This document shows, piece after piece, positions 34,060-44,700 of a stretch of 64,000 bases of DNA; position 1 is the first letter of the stretch, and every line of letters begins with the position of its first letter. The stretch spans positions 248,145,305 through 248,209,304 of the forward strand of contig JAUPFV010000002.1 of the NCBI GenBank assembly GCA_036936605.1, given 5' to 3'. The position numbers were made by a program, and so were the translations under genes. Under the pieces are notes generated by a model, which did not search any database, had not been told where the DNA came from, and saw only the letters and a program-made list of their open reading frames with translations. Origin of the DNA: Limnanthes douglasii subsp. nivea (Eukaryota > Streptophyta > Magnoliopsida > Brassicales > Limnanthaceae).

Positions 34060-34542
34060 TTTAGTTACAAGCATTCTTATTGTTAAACCTTTCTAGCAAC
34101 CCTAGTATCTTTATCAGGCTTGACTGTCTTATTTTTATTATTTAGTTGTCATCATGTTTATCTATTTATAGAGTAGTTATCATGTTATTTGATGTGGTTT
34201 GTACCCCTTGACTAGAGGTGTACCATTTTTATTCATGAACTGAAATGTGTGTCCTTGGCTTTCATTCTCATTGGCTAAATGGAATTGTTTAATAGGGAAA
34301 AGCAGTGAAAAATCAATAAGGTGATATTGTCTATATGAATATGTAAAGGAAGGTGGAGAAATGTGGTTCTACAATATCTATGTCTTGTTAAACCATATCC
34401 TTATTTTGGGTAACAAGTATGCATGCCTGAATGTTCTGTTAGTTTGTCTTGGTCCTTCATTTGAACTAACGGTTTGCTTTTGTGTTATCATTATATATGC
34501 TAGTAATTTTTAATCTACTTTGCGCTGTAATCTTGTACCATT

Positions 34543-34830
34543 TGGATCGTGAGAATCTGGCTCTCAAGGTATGCCATAATTTTTCTTTTGTTTCTACTTC
34601 CTCAAGATTGTAGTTGTTAACTGCTATTTGATCTTCTTTAGTTCAGGTGTTGGAAACTTTATTGCTTTAAAAGGTATGGGAATGACATCTAGTGGGTGAA
34701 TTATAATTGTTGTGCATGTAATTGCAGATCTGTGTGGAGCAAAAGGTACCTGTCAGAGTGGTCTGTGGTCATAAGTGTAAAGGAAATTATACTAAAATGA
34801 TCTACACATACGATGGCTTGTATGCGGTAA
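34543..34830 (+). pseudogene. SUVH-type histone methyltransferase fragment (SRA/YDG domain)
   Basis: Two exon-like pieces. The first ends YHLDRENLALK at 34568, followed by donor GTATGCC. After an intron-like gap ending ATGTAATTGCAG (34727), the second reads ICVEQKVPVRVVCGHKCKG then YTKMIYTYDGLYA (34728-34828). PVRVxxGHK and YTYDGLY are hallmarks of the SRA domain, which binds methylated cytosine in plant SUVH enzymes; the NLALK...PVRV spacing and the Cys-Lys-x-x-Tyr-Thr-Lys stretch look most like the SUVH4/KRYPTONITE group. No pre-SET or SET domain is visible nearby, and Copia-4 begins 250 bp downstream. It is either a captured or relic gene fragment, or a gene split by insertions with other exons outside view. 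Confidence 0.7.
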
Positions 34831-35084
34831 AGCATAATTAGAGTCTTCATTTTTGTATTCCTCTGTTTCATTACTAAAGAGCGAATTTTTGCTGATATCT
34901 GATATAAAAGTTTAGTTAACACATCTGGGTTTGTGCTTCTAATTTTATTTTTATCTGTTTGATATGCAACACACATATCTTACTATCAATTTTTTTATGC
35001 ATGCCAATTTTTCTTTCTTTGCTGCTTTTGCATCATTTTGATTCAGTGATTGATAAATTCTAATACCATATTTGTTATAAGCGA
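34831..35084. other. Possible intron of SUVH-like fragment
   Basis: TTTT-rich sequence without ORF between the SRA exon and the Copia-4 LTR; consistent with plant intron composition. Confidence 0.35.
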
Positions 35085-35532
35085 TGAAACACAACCTATA
35101 TTTAGAAGGAATCTATACCTCATTAAGTCTTAATAATAGTCTATTAAGAGTAGTAGAATTTAGGGAGAAGATGAATATTTTATTAAAGGTTACATTTAAA
35201 GTAGATGTAGTCTTGTTATATACATGAACAAACAATGTAAGAACTTTTGGAATATTTATTGTTCGTTACAATATTCTCTCCACTGATATATGTGACTATT
35301 TGGTTATAGGAATAGCTTTGTGTAGACTTATTCAATTAGAGGGTCTTAGTGTTTAGATCGAGTCCACTAACACCTTGATCCATGCCTCTTTTCTATGATC
35401 CGAAACGCATAATTCTTTGGCGTTTTGATACAACCCTAAGTGAGGAGCTCAAGTGAGTGCCTTTGTCCACTAGCTCCTCTCTTACAGTTGTTGTCTTTAA
35501 TGGCAGCTTTACTCCCCCTAATACACTTGACA
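35085..35532 (-). repeat. Copia-4 3' LTR (inferred)
   Basis: On the minus strand it begins TGTCAAGTGTATTAGG just after the purine run TTTGAGGGGGGA (35533-35544) and ends GGTTGTGTTTCA. This TG...CA layout next to a polypurine tract fits a 448-bp LTR. No partner LTR was found, so the outer edge is provisional. Confidence 0.55.
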
Positions 35533-36485
35533 TCCCCCCTCAAACGTAGCGACGAGTCTGAGAGTCCAAGTTTTTTTCGAAAAAAGAGAAACCGAGATGA
35601 AGACACAGCTTTAGTAAGAGAGCCGGCGATATGGTTTTGAGAAGGTACATAACGTATCTGTACTAAACCTTTAAGAACCTGATCACGAATAAAGTGTACA
35701 TCAAATTCAGTATGCTTCATGTGAGCATGGAACAACGGATTGGACGCTAGTGAGTTAGCCCTCAAATTGTCACACCACATTACAGACGGTGGTATTAGTG
35801 GAATCTGGATTTCGATGAGTAAAGACCTCAGCCAAATCAATTCAGATGATAAATTGGCAAGATCTCTATACTCTGATTCGGTAGAGCAACGTGAAACCAC
35901 ATTTTGCTTCTTTGACGACCATGAAATTAGGGTTTCACCAAGAAAGACGCAGTAAGAACCAACACTTCGACGGTCATCAAGTAAGGAAGCCCAATCTGCA
36001 TCTGAGTAGCCATGAAGCTGGAGATGATAGCAAGGCTTGATGTGATAAGTATCTCAACACTCTTTTAAGACACTTCCATTGTATAGACGTAGGATTCTAC
36101 GGATATTGGCTGAGTCTATTGACAACATAAGTAATATCGGATCTAGTGTGGGTCAAGTATTGTAACGCTCATAACAGGCTTGTGTATTGTGTAGGTGAAG
36201 TAATTTGAGCACCATCAAGAGCAGAATGACAAGTACCGGCAGTAACTAGAGTAGGAAAATTCTTAGATATTGCAATCCCCTAATCAATAAGTAAGTTCTC
36301 AATGTATTTGTGTTACATTAAATACATGTCTATCACGTCACGATGAACTTCTATTCCCAAGAATAGATGGAGTGATCCCATGTCTTTAAGAGAAAAAGTT
36401 GCATTAAGATTATGAATGAACTGTATGAGGCATGTTTCATTATTTCTTGTCACCAAAATATCATCAACATACACCAGGATAAGTA
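35533..36485 (-). pseudogene. Copia-4 RNase H and RT C-terminal part
   Basis: Right to left: LILVYVDDILVTRNNETC (36405-36480, catalytic YVDD intact), LKDMGSLHLFLGIEVHRD (36340-36400), then HSALDGAQITSPTQY and LTHTRSDITYVVNRLSQY (about 36100-36240). The RNase H frame is 35436-35900: RCSTESEYRDLANLSSELIW, MWCDNLRANSLASNP, HTEFDVHFIRDQVLKG. Stops occur between 35960 and 36300. The frame formally runs on into the LTR. Confidence 0.85.
36394..36485. repeat. 92-bp target duplication, left copy
   Basis: This piece of Copia-4 RT (AAAAGTTGCATTAAG...ACCAGGATAAGTA) recurs at 41331-41422 on the other side of Copia-5 with about three to four differences. A normal copia target duplication is 5 bp. Confidence 0.9.
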
Positions 36486-36771
36486 TGTCAAAAGTATATT
36501 ATTTCTCAAAAAAAATATGTATTATTTATCTGTCTCGTTCACCTTTTATACTACTTTGTAGCAGTTACAACAATTAATACTAGAATCTTTATTTTCCTAA
36601 AGTTGACCTAAATTATTGACTATAATTGATTATCATATATATTATACTACAATATATATAGAAATATATTAACTCAATCTTTGACTAAATAAATATACTA
36701 CCATATATATTATACTAAATATATATTATACTAAATAAATTAGATATTAATCTAATTTATTTCCTATAACA
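36486..36771 (-). repeat. Copia-5 3' LTR, complete
   Basis: 286 bp from TGTCAAAAGTATATT to TTCCTATAACA (plus strand). Its outer part contains the palindrome-like AAATTAGATATTAATCTAATTT near 36738-36758. Confidence 0.9.
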
Positions 36772-36787
36772 CCCTCCCTCAAATTGA
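36772..36787 (-). other. Copia-5 polypurine tract
   Basis: Minus strand reads TCAATTTGAGGGAGGG directly before the LTR start TGTTATAGG, the classic copia form. Confidence 0.9.
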
Positions 36788-36799
36788 TGCTGGTAAGTC

Positions 36800-38300
36800 A
36801 ACCAGTAACAATTTGCCAATAAGAAATTGATGTCGCTGATGAGTCATAGCTTTGGTGAAAATATCAGCCACTTGGAGATCAGAAGAGATGTGAGGAAGAG
36901 ATATCACCCGTTTTTCCAGAGTATCTCAAATGGAATGACAATTAACTTCAATGTGTTTGGTGCGCTCATGAAAAACAGGATTGGTGGCAATCTGAATGGC
37001 ACTAGTATTATCAACATGAAGAGGGGTAGAAGTTGTTTGAGAAAATCCAACCTCCTCAAGAAGACCACGTAGCCATACAATTTCAGAACAAGCACTAGAC
37101 ATGGCACGATATTCAGCTTCGGTAGAGGATTTAGAAACACGATCTTGTTTCTTACACCTCCAAGAAATTAGAGCATCTCCTAAAAACATACACCAACCTG
37201 TAGTAGATCGACGTGTATCTGGACATCCAGCCCAATCAACGTCACTATATGAAACAAGTTGAAGAGATGAGTCAGCTGGAAAGAACAAACCACGGGTAGG
37301 CGAGCCTTGAAGATAGCGAATGATGCGTCGAACTGCAGCAAGGTGTAGATGTCGAGGAGAGAACAAAACTGGCTGACTTGATGAACAGCATAGGATATAT
37401 CAGGGCGCATAGGTGTCAAGTAGATAAGACTCACAACCAAGCGCTGATAAAGAGTAGGATCATCCAAAAGGTTCCCTTCATTTTTCCTAAATTTGACATT
37501 TACCTCCATGGGAGTATCAACTGAAGAAGCATCCTCTAGACCAGCCAAAGTGAAGATCTTGAATATACTTTTGTTGGTTCAAAAAAATATCATTAGCCCG
37601 ACGATGAACTTCTAATCCTAAGAAGTATGTAAGTTGGCCAAGATTTTTCATATGGAAAGTTGCATGTAACTGTTTTTGAAGCTTAGTAATCAAACTACAA
37701 TCAGTACTAGTGATGATAATATCATCCACATAAACCAAGAGAAGGACTATACCCGATGTAGATGTGTGGAAAAATAAAGAAGAATCATACTGACTTTGGG
37801 CAAAACTGAAAGAAAGAAGTATACGGCGAAAGTTTTCAAACCAAGCTTGAGGTGCTTGTTTTAGCTCATACAAAGAACGCCTTAACTTACAGACATCATG
37901 AGGAGAAGAAGTACTCATACTAGATGGAAGCTTCATGTAAATCTCTTCTTAAAGATCTCCATGAAGAAAAGCATTCTTAACATCCATTTGATGCAACAGC
38001 CACGATTGTGAAGCAGCAATGGCCAAAATGCTTCGAACGGTGGTCATTTTGGAAACAGGAGCAAATGTCTCCTCATAATCAATCCCATATTCTTGTTTAT
38101 TACCCAGAGCTACAAGACATGCTTTAGATCGCTCCAAAGAGCCATCAGAACGTAGTTTCACAGAGAAAACCCACTTACTCCCAATTGGTTTAACTGTAGG
38201 AGGACAATGAACAATATCCCATGTATGCTTATCCTCAAGTGCTTGAAGTTCTACTTGCATTGCGTTTTTCCAACACTCATGTTCCATGGCTTGTTTGTAG
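36800..38300 (-). pseudogene. Copia-5 reverse transcriptase and RNase H
   Basis: RT begins [18 protein letters not shown] and [15 protein letters not shown] (37949-38287), then METV-like [10 protein letters not shown]. After a TAA come CKLRRSLYELKQAPQAWF and LLLVYVDDIIITSTD with an intact YVDD (37517-37936), then LGQLTYFLGLEVHRR. RNase H spans 36926-37366 (VSYSDVDWAGCPDTRRSTTG, SKSSTEAEYRAMSSACSE, LHVDNTSAIQIATNPVFH). Frame changes separate 37936/37949, 37517/37548 and 37180/37366. Nearly all catalytic residues are present, so decay is moderate. Confidence 0.92.
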
Positions 38301-38331
38301 CTAGTGGGAATTGAAATAGTAGATAAAGTAG

Positions 38332-39870
38332 TTACAAGAGAGACGGGGGAAAAAAACCATACCTATCAGGGGGTCGAGAAGGACGAGCAGATCGACGAAG
38401 AGTTGTGGAATCAAGAGCAGGATCAGGCGTCGAGACAATATTAGAAGGGATCACAGTAGTGGAACCAGACTCATCTCGATTACGTCGTCGATATACAAAA
38501 CCAGGTTTAAATCTTTCTATAGATTTTGGAATATCAGAAAAACTTGGCATGAGAGATAAAGATGCAGGAGATGGATCAACATGAGATGGAAAAAAATATT
38601 GATTTTTAAAAAAAGCCACATTCCTAGACATCCGAAGACGATGAGCATGAGGATCATAACAAACATAACCCTTATGAGGAATAGCATAACCAAGAAAAAC
38701 ACATTTTACAGATTGAGTCGTAATTTTGTGACGTTCATGAGTAGGGAGGTGTACAAAACAAACACATCCAAAGGTACGAAGATCAGAATATGAAGGAGAA
38801 TGACCAAATAACTTATAAACAGGATAAACGTGATTTAACGTAGAAGAAGGTAAGCGATTAATCAAAAAAATAGTCGTAGAAAGTGCTTCACACCAAAAAC
38901 GAGGAGGAACAGATGATTCAAGTAAAATAGTTCTTACCACATCAAGAAGATGACGATTTTTCCTCTCAGCCACACCGTTTTGTTGTGGTGTCGAAGGACA
39001 AGAACACTTAGAGAGAATCCCTTTATTTTTAAGAAAGTTTTGAAACGCATGTGACATGTATTCACCCCAGAATCAGATCGTAAAACTTTTATATTGGCAG
39101 AAAATTGAATGTTAAGATATGCAAGGAAGCGTTTAAAAACTGAAAAAACTTCACCTTTAGCCTGATGGAAGTAAACCCAAGTAAAACGACTAAAATCATC
39201 AATGAATGTAACAAAATACTTGTAGTGTGCATGAGAAACAATCGGTGCAATCCCCTAAACATTACTATGAATAACATCAAAACATTGTGAAGCACAAGAT
39301 GCATGATGAGAATAAGGTAAAACCTTACTTTTACCAAGTTTGCATGATGTACAATCAAAATAAAGATCATGAGAATAAATTATTTTATTGCCCAATAATC
39401 CAGAATGAACCAAAGTAGGAAAGACATCAGAATGTGGATGACTTAGACGTTTCTGCCATATTTGGTTTCGAGGACCAACAACATTACAAGCAAAAGAAAA
39501 ACTAGGAATATCAGTGGAAGGATACTTATATAATGGAAAGAGTCGTCCCACTTTAGGACCCTTCGCAATCATCTTTCCTGACACTTGATCCTGCACAACA
39601 CAACCAGAAGGAGAAAAAGTGACATGACAATTATTATCGACCAATTGACCAACAGAAATAAGATTTTTGGAGAGGTCAGGAGACACAAAAACATTAGTGA
39701 ATGTGGAAGAAAGATCACCAACAGCACTAATAGGCACAGAATGCCATCAGCAGTGTTAATTTTCAGATCTCCATCATATTTTTTGACATTAGATAGAGGA
39801 ACAACGGTATTTGCCATATGGTTTGAGGCTCCAGAATCAAAATACCATGGTGTGGAATAATGTTTTGGAT
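38332..39870 (-). pseudogene. Copia-5 protease and integrase
   Basis: The protease active site is WYFDSGASNHM (about 39815-39855). The pre-integrase and zinc-binding region is at 39255-39737 (WQKRLSHPHSDVF for the His pair; FDCTSCKLGKSK for the Cys pair). The core has IDDFSRFTWVYF and LRSDSG (about 39075-39210, broken by a stop near 39255). The frame at 38332-39057 (241 codons) supplies PSTPQQNGVAERKNRHLLD with the catalytic Glu, the FWCEALSTTIFLINRLPSS block and a C-terminal link. Frameshifts at about 39740 and 39060 and an in-frame stop disable it. Confidence 0.9.
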
Positions 39871-40855
39871 TAACTGAGAGTCCAAAAGCAGAAAAAGTAG
39901 AAATTATCATTTGTTGAACCATTTCAGGAGTGAGTGTGTTTGGATTTGTTGTTGGAGAAGGAACATGGACAATCGGCAAGGCAGTAGGCAATGCAGTAGA
40001 ACAAGCACTAGTGGAGGCATGATAAGCAGTACCTTGTCGTCGTTCAGGTCGAGTGGGACAAGCAGAGATGATGTGCCCTTGTTTCTTGCAGTATTTGCAG
40101 ACCTTTTTGGGATAATCCCGAGCAATGTGGCCGAAAGAATTACAACTATAGCATTGGATGGCACGCATGTCTCTATTTTTATTTCTCGCTTGTGTTACAT
40201 AAGCTACCAGAACCGGTGTACTCATACTAGCTTAATGTTCAATAGTTTCATGAGTTATCATTCTCTATTCCTCACGAAGAAGTTCACCCAAACATGCATC
40301 CAGAGATGGTACAGGATGACGATTCATCAGATTAGACCGTGTGATGTCAAAATCCGGTCGTAGCTTCATCAAGAACTGATCTCGTCTGCTGGTTGCATGC
40401 ATTGTCTGGATATCAGAAAGAGCTGAAGCAGGAATATCAGCATAAATTATATCTGAATAATCTGCCCAAAGGTTTTGAAAACCTGAAAAATATGCTTCAA
40501 TGGAAAGATTTCCTTGAGTGTAATTAGACAACTCATACTCCAATTGAAATCTTCTAGCAGAGTTGTCTTGATTATAAATTGTCTTTAGATAATTCCACAT
40601 ACCAGCAGCGGTTTTATAGGGCTTCAAGGTGAGAACAAGATGAGGTTCGAGCGAACTAAGAATCCAAGTCATGATTCTAGCATCTATTATTTCCCACTTG
40701 GACAAAGCATTGGCATCTAGAGGGGCAGGATCACTCCCATCAATATGACCCCATAATTCTTTTCCTTTCACGTACAATTGAAATTAAAATTCCCAAGCAG
40801 AATAATTTTTCCCCGTAAATTTAATATGAAACGGCTCGAATTTATCCAGTGACAT
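39871..40855 (-). pseudogene. Copia-5 gag with two zinc knuckles
   Basis: The start ATG at 40855 gives MSLDKFEPFHIKFTGKNYSAW, the usual copia gag opening; a TAA follows about eight residues after that Trp-Glu-Phe. The core (40265-40777) has DARIMTWILSSLEP, MWNYLKTIYNQDN and FQLEYELSNYTQG. After a stop, 39980-40190 has two CCHC boxes: CYSCNSFGHIARDY, whose last Cys is Tyr, and CKYCKKQGHIISAC, intact. Only two stops interrupt gag. Gag forms the particle that packages element RNA. Confidence 0.88.
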
Positions 40856-41080
40856 GATGTAACCAAGAAAACAGATCCACGAGAACAAAAAAAATCTGAA
40901 ATAAAACGAAAATCCCCAAATTCTCAAAAGAAAAAAAAATTTCACTACCCAAATACTCTCGAAATTCAGAAAAATCTGAAACTAAAAATCCCCAAATACT
41001 CTCGAAATTCAGAAAAACCTCACCACCTAAAATACACGAAAAACTCACCACCCAAAACAACTCTACGAAAAAAAAGTTGC

Positions 41081-41092
41081 GCTCTGATACCA
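41081..41092 (-). other. Copia-5 primer-binding site, perfect
   Basis: The minus strand reads TGGTATCAGAGC, complementary to initiator tRNA-Met 3' end, immediately inside the 5' LTR. Confidence 0.95.
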
Positions 41093-41330
41093 TGTCAAAA
41101 GTATATTCTTTTTCAAAAAAAGTATGTATTATTTATCTGTCTGGTTCACCTTTTATACTACTTTGTAGCAGTTACAACAATTAATACTAGAATCTTTAGT
41201 TTCCTAAAGTTGACCTAGACTATTGACTATAATTGATTATCATATATATTATACTACAATATATATATATATTAACTCAATCTTTGACTAAATAAATATA
41301 CTACAATATATATTATACTAAATAAATTAG
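41093..41330 (-). repeat. Copia-5 5' LTR, outer end missing
   Basis: It aligns with 36486-36771 from TGTCAAAAGTATATT, but stops at AATAAATTAG, missing the terminal ATATTAATCTAATTTATTTC and CTATAACA. It is joined directly to the 92-bp duplicate of target DNA. Confidence 0.9.
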
Positions 41331-41422
41331 AAAAGTTGCATTAAGATTATGAATGAACTGTGTGAGGCATGTTTCATTATTTCTTGTCACCAAAATATCA
41401 TCAACATAGACCAGGATTAGTA
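41331..41422. repeat. 92-bp target duplication, right copy
   Basis: Matches 36394-36485 and includes the codons for the YVDD box of Copia-4 RT. Confidence 0.9.
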
Positions 41423-41930
41423 GTATAGCAGTCTTAGACACTCGATAAAATAGTGAGCAATATGCCTTAGAGTTCTTGAACCCTCAGTTGAGAAAAGTAT
41501 CCCTTAGCTTAGAGAATCAGGCTCGAGGATCCTGTTTTAGACCATAGAGAGCCTTGTGGAGTTTACAAATATATGTAGGATTGTTGACATCCTCAAAACC
41601 CTGTGTTTGCTTCATGTAAACTGCCTCTTCTAACACACCATTGAGAAAAGCATTGTTAATATCAAACTGTCTCACTGCCCAGTTTTGGGAGACAACAATA
41701 GTCAAGATGAGTCTGACTGTAAAGGCCTCAACAACTAGACTAAATGTTTCATAGAAGTCAATACCATGGGGTCTGATGAAACCCCTTGGCCACTAACCTG
41801 GCCTTGTATCGTTGGATAGACCCATCCATAGCATACTTGACCTTGTATACCCATTTGCAGCCTATCACTGTGGAATATGAAGGTAATGGAACCAAAGACC
41901 AAGGATTGTTTGCCATCAGAAGAAGAGTGC
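41423..41930 (-). pseudogene. Copia-4 RT N-terminal part
   Basis: The frame at 41517-41705 reads [35 protein letters not shown] and [18 protein letters not shown]. Upstream, in other frames, are [20 protein letters not shown] and KARLVAKGF (about 41790-41880). This is a standard copia RT start. It continues into the duplicated YVDD region. Confidence 0.85.
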
Positions 41931-41959
41931 GTCGTTGTGTCGGCGGAAAATAAAATATT

Positions 41960-42270
41960 TTTGTTGTCTGTCAAACAAAAAAAGAAGAAAAAGTAGAAAA
42001 AACACGAAAAAAACACGAGAAAGAGAAGAAGAAAAAAAGTGAGAAATAATAGAAAAATAAGAAGAAGAAAGAAAAAACACGAGAAGGAGAAAAAAAAGGA
42101 AAAACAAAAGAAGAAAAAAAAGAAAATGAGAAGAAGGAGAGGAGAAAAAAAGGAAGAAAAACAAGAAAATGAGGAAAAAGAAAAAGAAAAGAAGAAAATG
42201 AAGAAGAAGAAGGTAAAGAAGAATTGGAAAAGAAAATTAAAAAAGAAGAAGAAAATATGGGTGAAGAAGA
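41960..42270. repeat. 310-bp purine-rich tract (GAA/AAG-like)
   Basis: Almost uninterrupted purines on the plus strand with irregular GAAGAAAAAG and ACACGAGAAAG words. It generates artefact ORFs (Lys/Glu-rich on plus, Phe/Ser/Leu-rich on minus). The Copia-4 coding region stops at its left edge. Confidence 0.85.
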
Positions 42271-42284
42271 ATATGAAAAATAGC

Positions 42285-42530
42285 CATCATAGAGGATTAG
42301 AAGTTACCAGAAAAGGCCGTAGATGATTGTAGGTGACCGGAACCGACCATAAATATGGTAGAAGATCGGAGGTGACCGGGAAAAAATCGTACAAAATTGG
42401 AGGTGACTCTAAAATACCAAAAAATATCATTGAAGATCGGAAGTGATCGGAAAAGACCATAGATGATTGGAGGTGACTGGTACATGACGGAAAAGACCGT
42501 AGAAGGTCGGAGGTGACTGGATCATATCTT
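42285..42530. repeat. Minisatellite with GATCGGAGGTGACCGGAAAA core
   Basis: Six or seven imperfect units of about 37-40 bp share GATNGGAGGTGACYGG and AAAAGACCRTAGA. It adjoins the purine tract. ORFs read through it are repeat artefacts. Confidence 0.8.
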
Positions 42531-43030
42531 CACAAACCCAACCACTATACAAGTCTTAAAAAATAAAGGTATCTTCAAAAGGAATGTGAAAAGTTTGGAA
42601 GTTATCAACAAACTTAATTTAAGAGAGTCACGGAACCAAATTAAATTAAACTCGATATATTAATTAATTAATTAAATCAATTAATTAATTAATATATTGG
42701 TCAAATATTTAATAATATATTCTTGATATAAAAATATTATTCATACTCATTTAGAGATTTGATTTTATATTTTAACGAAATATTATACTAATGAAATATA
42801 TTATTTTTTCATTAAAACAAAATAATATACTAATATAATTATATGTGTGATACCATGTATAAGACAACCTAAAAAAAACTTTGAAGTAAAGATTATTCTT
42901 CTCCTATCACTCTTTTCGTCTATATTATTCTCAAGAGCCTACATGTGTGAACCGCACTTCGCAAGGACTGAAGTATCGTATTGAGGTCTGTACTAGAAAT
43001 TCCTTACGAGCATGTGTAGTGTTTCCTCAT
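42531..43030. other. Possible LTR-like sequence and AT palindrome
   Basis: AATATATTAATTAATTAATT and its inverse make a near-perfect palindrome at about 42653-42697. GTGATACCATG at 42852-42862 resembles an inverted primer-binding site plus LTR start (minus TGGTATCA), so 42861-43030 might be the 5' LTR of a minus-strand copia. No partner LTR was found. Confidence 0.3.
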
Positions 43031-44302
43031 CTCTTGAACAAATTTATTTAGGCATTAGCTAAATTTGGTCTCAAAATGGTAACTAGTCCCATTTTAAATA
43101 GTCTCGTAAAAAATTTAATCATCTCCAACTTTTTACCCAAAATATCCCCCGTTGATTTACAAAGTCCTAACCTTAAACTCTAACCATCCCCAAAATGAAA
43201 CAGTCCCAAACTCTATCTTCTTACCATATCATTTTTCCTCTTCCTCACTAAATTTTCAAATTGGAAAATCACAAAACCAAATATTCGGCTTACAAAAAGT
43301 GTTCTTCATCAACTTAGGAGTACTCCAATCCAAGAAACAACAACAAATGGACAAGAGAAAATAGCAAGAATAAATTTTCCTTCGTTTTTTTGTTATTTTT
43401 TGGGTTTTAATGGTTTTTGTAAATTTAAGCTATTTAGGATGTTAGATTAGGTAAATCTATGTGTATTTATGTGTTTGAAGTTAATGTTAGATGTTTGGAT
43501 TTGTGTTAGAATATAGTTTTTATGTTGGATTTGTGTTGGCATTGGGGTTTTTTTGCGTAGATGTTCTTGGTCCCCGCCGGGTGAGAATTTGTCAACCGGC
43601 GGGGAATATATTTTATTTTTCAGACTGTTCTCAACCGGTGGGGGGAGGGTCCTAACCGGCGGGGGAATACGGGTTAAGTTCTTTCCAAATCCGGAAGAAC
43701 TTCAAAAATATAAAAAACATTAACAAATTTGTTAGAAAAATTACTTTATTTGATGTTCCATACTCCTCACCAAGGCTATTCTCTTCGATATTCATCCGAA
43801 TATAAGATGAATTTTTTAAAAGATTTTTTTGGAGTTTTTAGAAGTTTGATGGTTTTTTAAGTTTTGAGAGGTTTTTGAATTTTTGTAAAATTTTGTGTAT
43901 AAGAAATAGATTTGGGGAGATAATCTTGTGTTTTTAATGTTTAGGTTAAATGTACCCACAAATCACTAAAAGATAAAAAAAAATCTACTTGATAAAAAAA
44001 CAAAATGATAAAAAACTAATAATTAAAAAAGATTTGAAAACAATTAGGGTTGGTTTACATTATAACCAAATTTAACCAAAACCATTTATTTATTTATCTT
44101 ACTGCTATAGTGGCTGTCTAAAAGTGCACAAAACTCCTAGAAAAGGATTGACATTTAGATCTTGGTATTTCATTTCGGTTGGTGCCCGTGTCTGTGAATA
44201 CAAAGTATAACACATTTTTAATGTTTTGATTTTGTTTCGTTTTAACTAAAACTTGTTTTTATCTTGAGAGATTGATACCGTCCCTAAACTATTAAAGCCG
44301 AG
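43031..44302. other. Intergenic stretch with a GC-rich hairpin cluster
   Basis: No recognised gene; the ORF at 43152-43364 has no features. At 43571-43604 CCCCGCCGG...CCGGCGGGG forms a 9-bp stem, and two more CAACCGGYGGGG units follow (to 43663). The rest is AT-rich. Confidence 0.5.
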
Positions 44303-44593
44303 TATTAAATTAAATTTGTATTTATTATAAAGTAACTGTAGACATTAAGATAGATTGATTGTTAGACTAATTACAATCATATATTTAGGCGTTACTGGTC
44401 TTACCGTATTAATTATGGTCCATTAAGATAATGGTCTGACTGTATTGATTACGGTCATAATTAGTCATAATCTGTTATAGATGTAGTCCATGTATATATA
44501 TATAGCTTCTTACCCTAGCACTTTGTAATTCATTCAAACAAGAGAATAATATTATATTTTATTAAGTCTCTTTTCATTTCTTTATTTTTATCA
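44303..44593 (+). repeat. Copia-6 5' LTR
   Basis: 291 bp, from TATTAAATTAAATTTG (the usual TG start reads TA in both LTRs) to TTTATTTTTATCA. It contains a TATA stretch (TATATATATATAG) near 44493-44505, a likely promoter core. Confidence 0.95.
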
Positions 44594-44605
44594 TGGTATC
44601 AGAGC
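44594..44605 (+). other. Copia-6 primer-binding site
   Basis: TGGTATCAGAGC, exact complement of the initiator tRNA-Met 3' end, directly after the LTR. Confidence 0.95.
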
Positions 44606-44700
44606 AAAATTCCTAATTTTCTTTATTTTATCATTCCTTAAAAAAAACACAATTTAAAAAAAAATCACATTTTTTTTCTAAAAATAAAAATAAAATTACC

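Larger units (their letters stand above)
36486..41330 (-). mobile_element. Copia-5: nested minus-strand copia, near-complete
   Basis: It has a 3' LTR (36486-36771), polypurine tract, full gag-pol in order with several disruptions, perfect primer-binding site and a truncated 5' LTR (41093-41330). It is inserted in the RT gene of Copia-4. LTRs differ at roughly 3-4% of aligned positions by eye. The 5' LTR lacks the last 28 bp or so present in the 3' LTR. Confidence 0.9.
35085..41930 (-). mobile_element. Copia-4: minus-strand copia, split by Copia-5
   Basis: The 3' LTR (35085-35532), polypurine tract, RNase H and RT end lie left of Copia-5 (35533-36485). The RT start lies to its right (41331-about 41930). 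Integrase, gag and the 5' LTR are not seen beyond 41930, where purine-rich DNA begins. Confidence 0.75.

Noticed and set aside
40842..41093. 83-codon minus-strand ORF rich in Phe and Ser between Copia-5 PBS and gag
   Set aside because: It lies in the untranslated leader, upstream of and out of frame with the gag ATG at 40855, and is compositionally biased.
41916..42164. Hydrophobic minus-strand ORF resembling membrane segments
   Set aside because: Complement of the same purine tract, so the hydrophobicity is a composition artefact.
42039..42326. 95-codon Lys/Glu-rich ORF on the plus strand
   Set aside because: It is a read-through of the purine tract; the opposite strand gives an equally long Phe/Leu/Ser ORF. 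No sign of coding.
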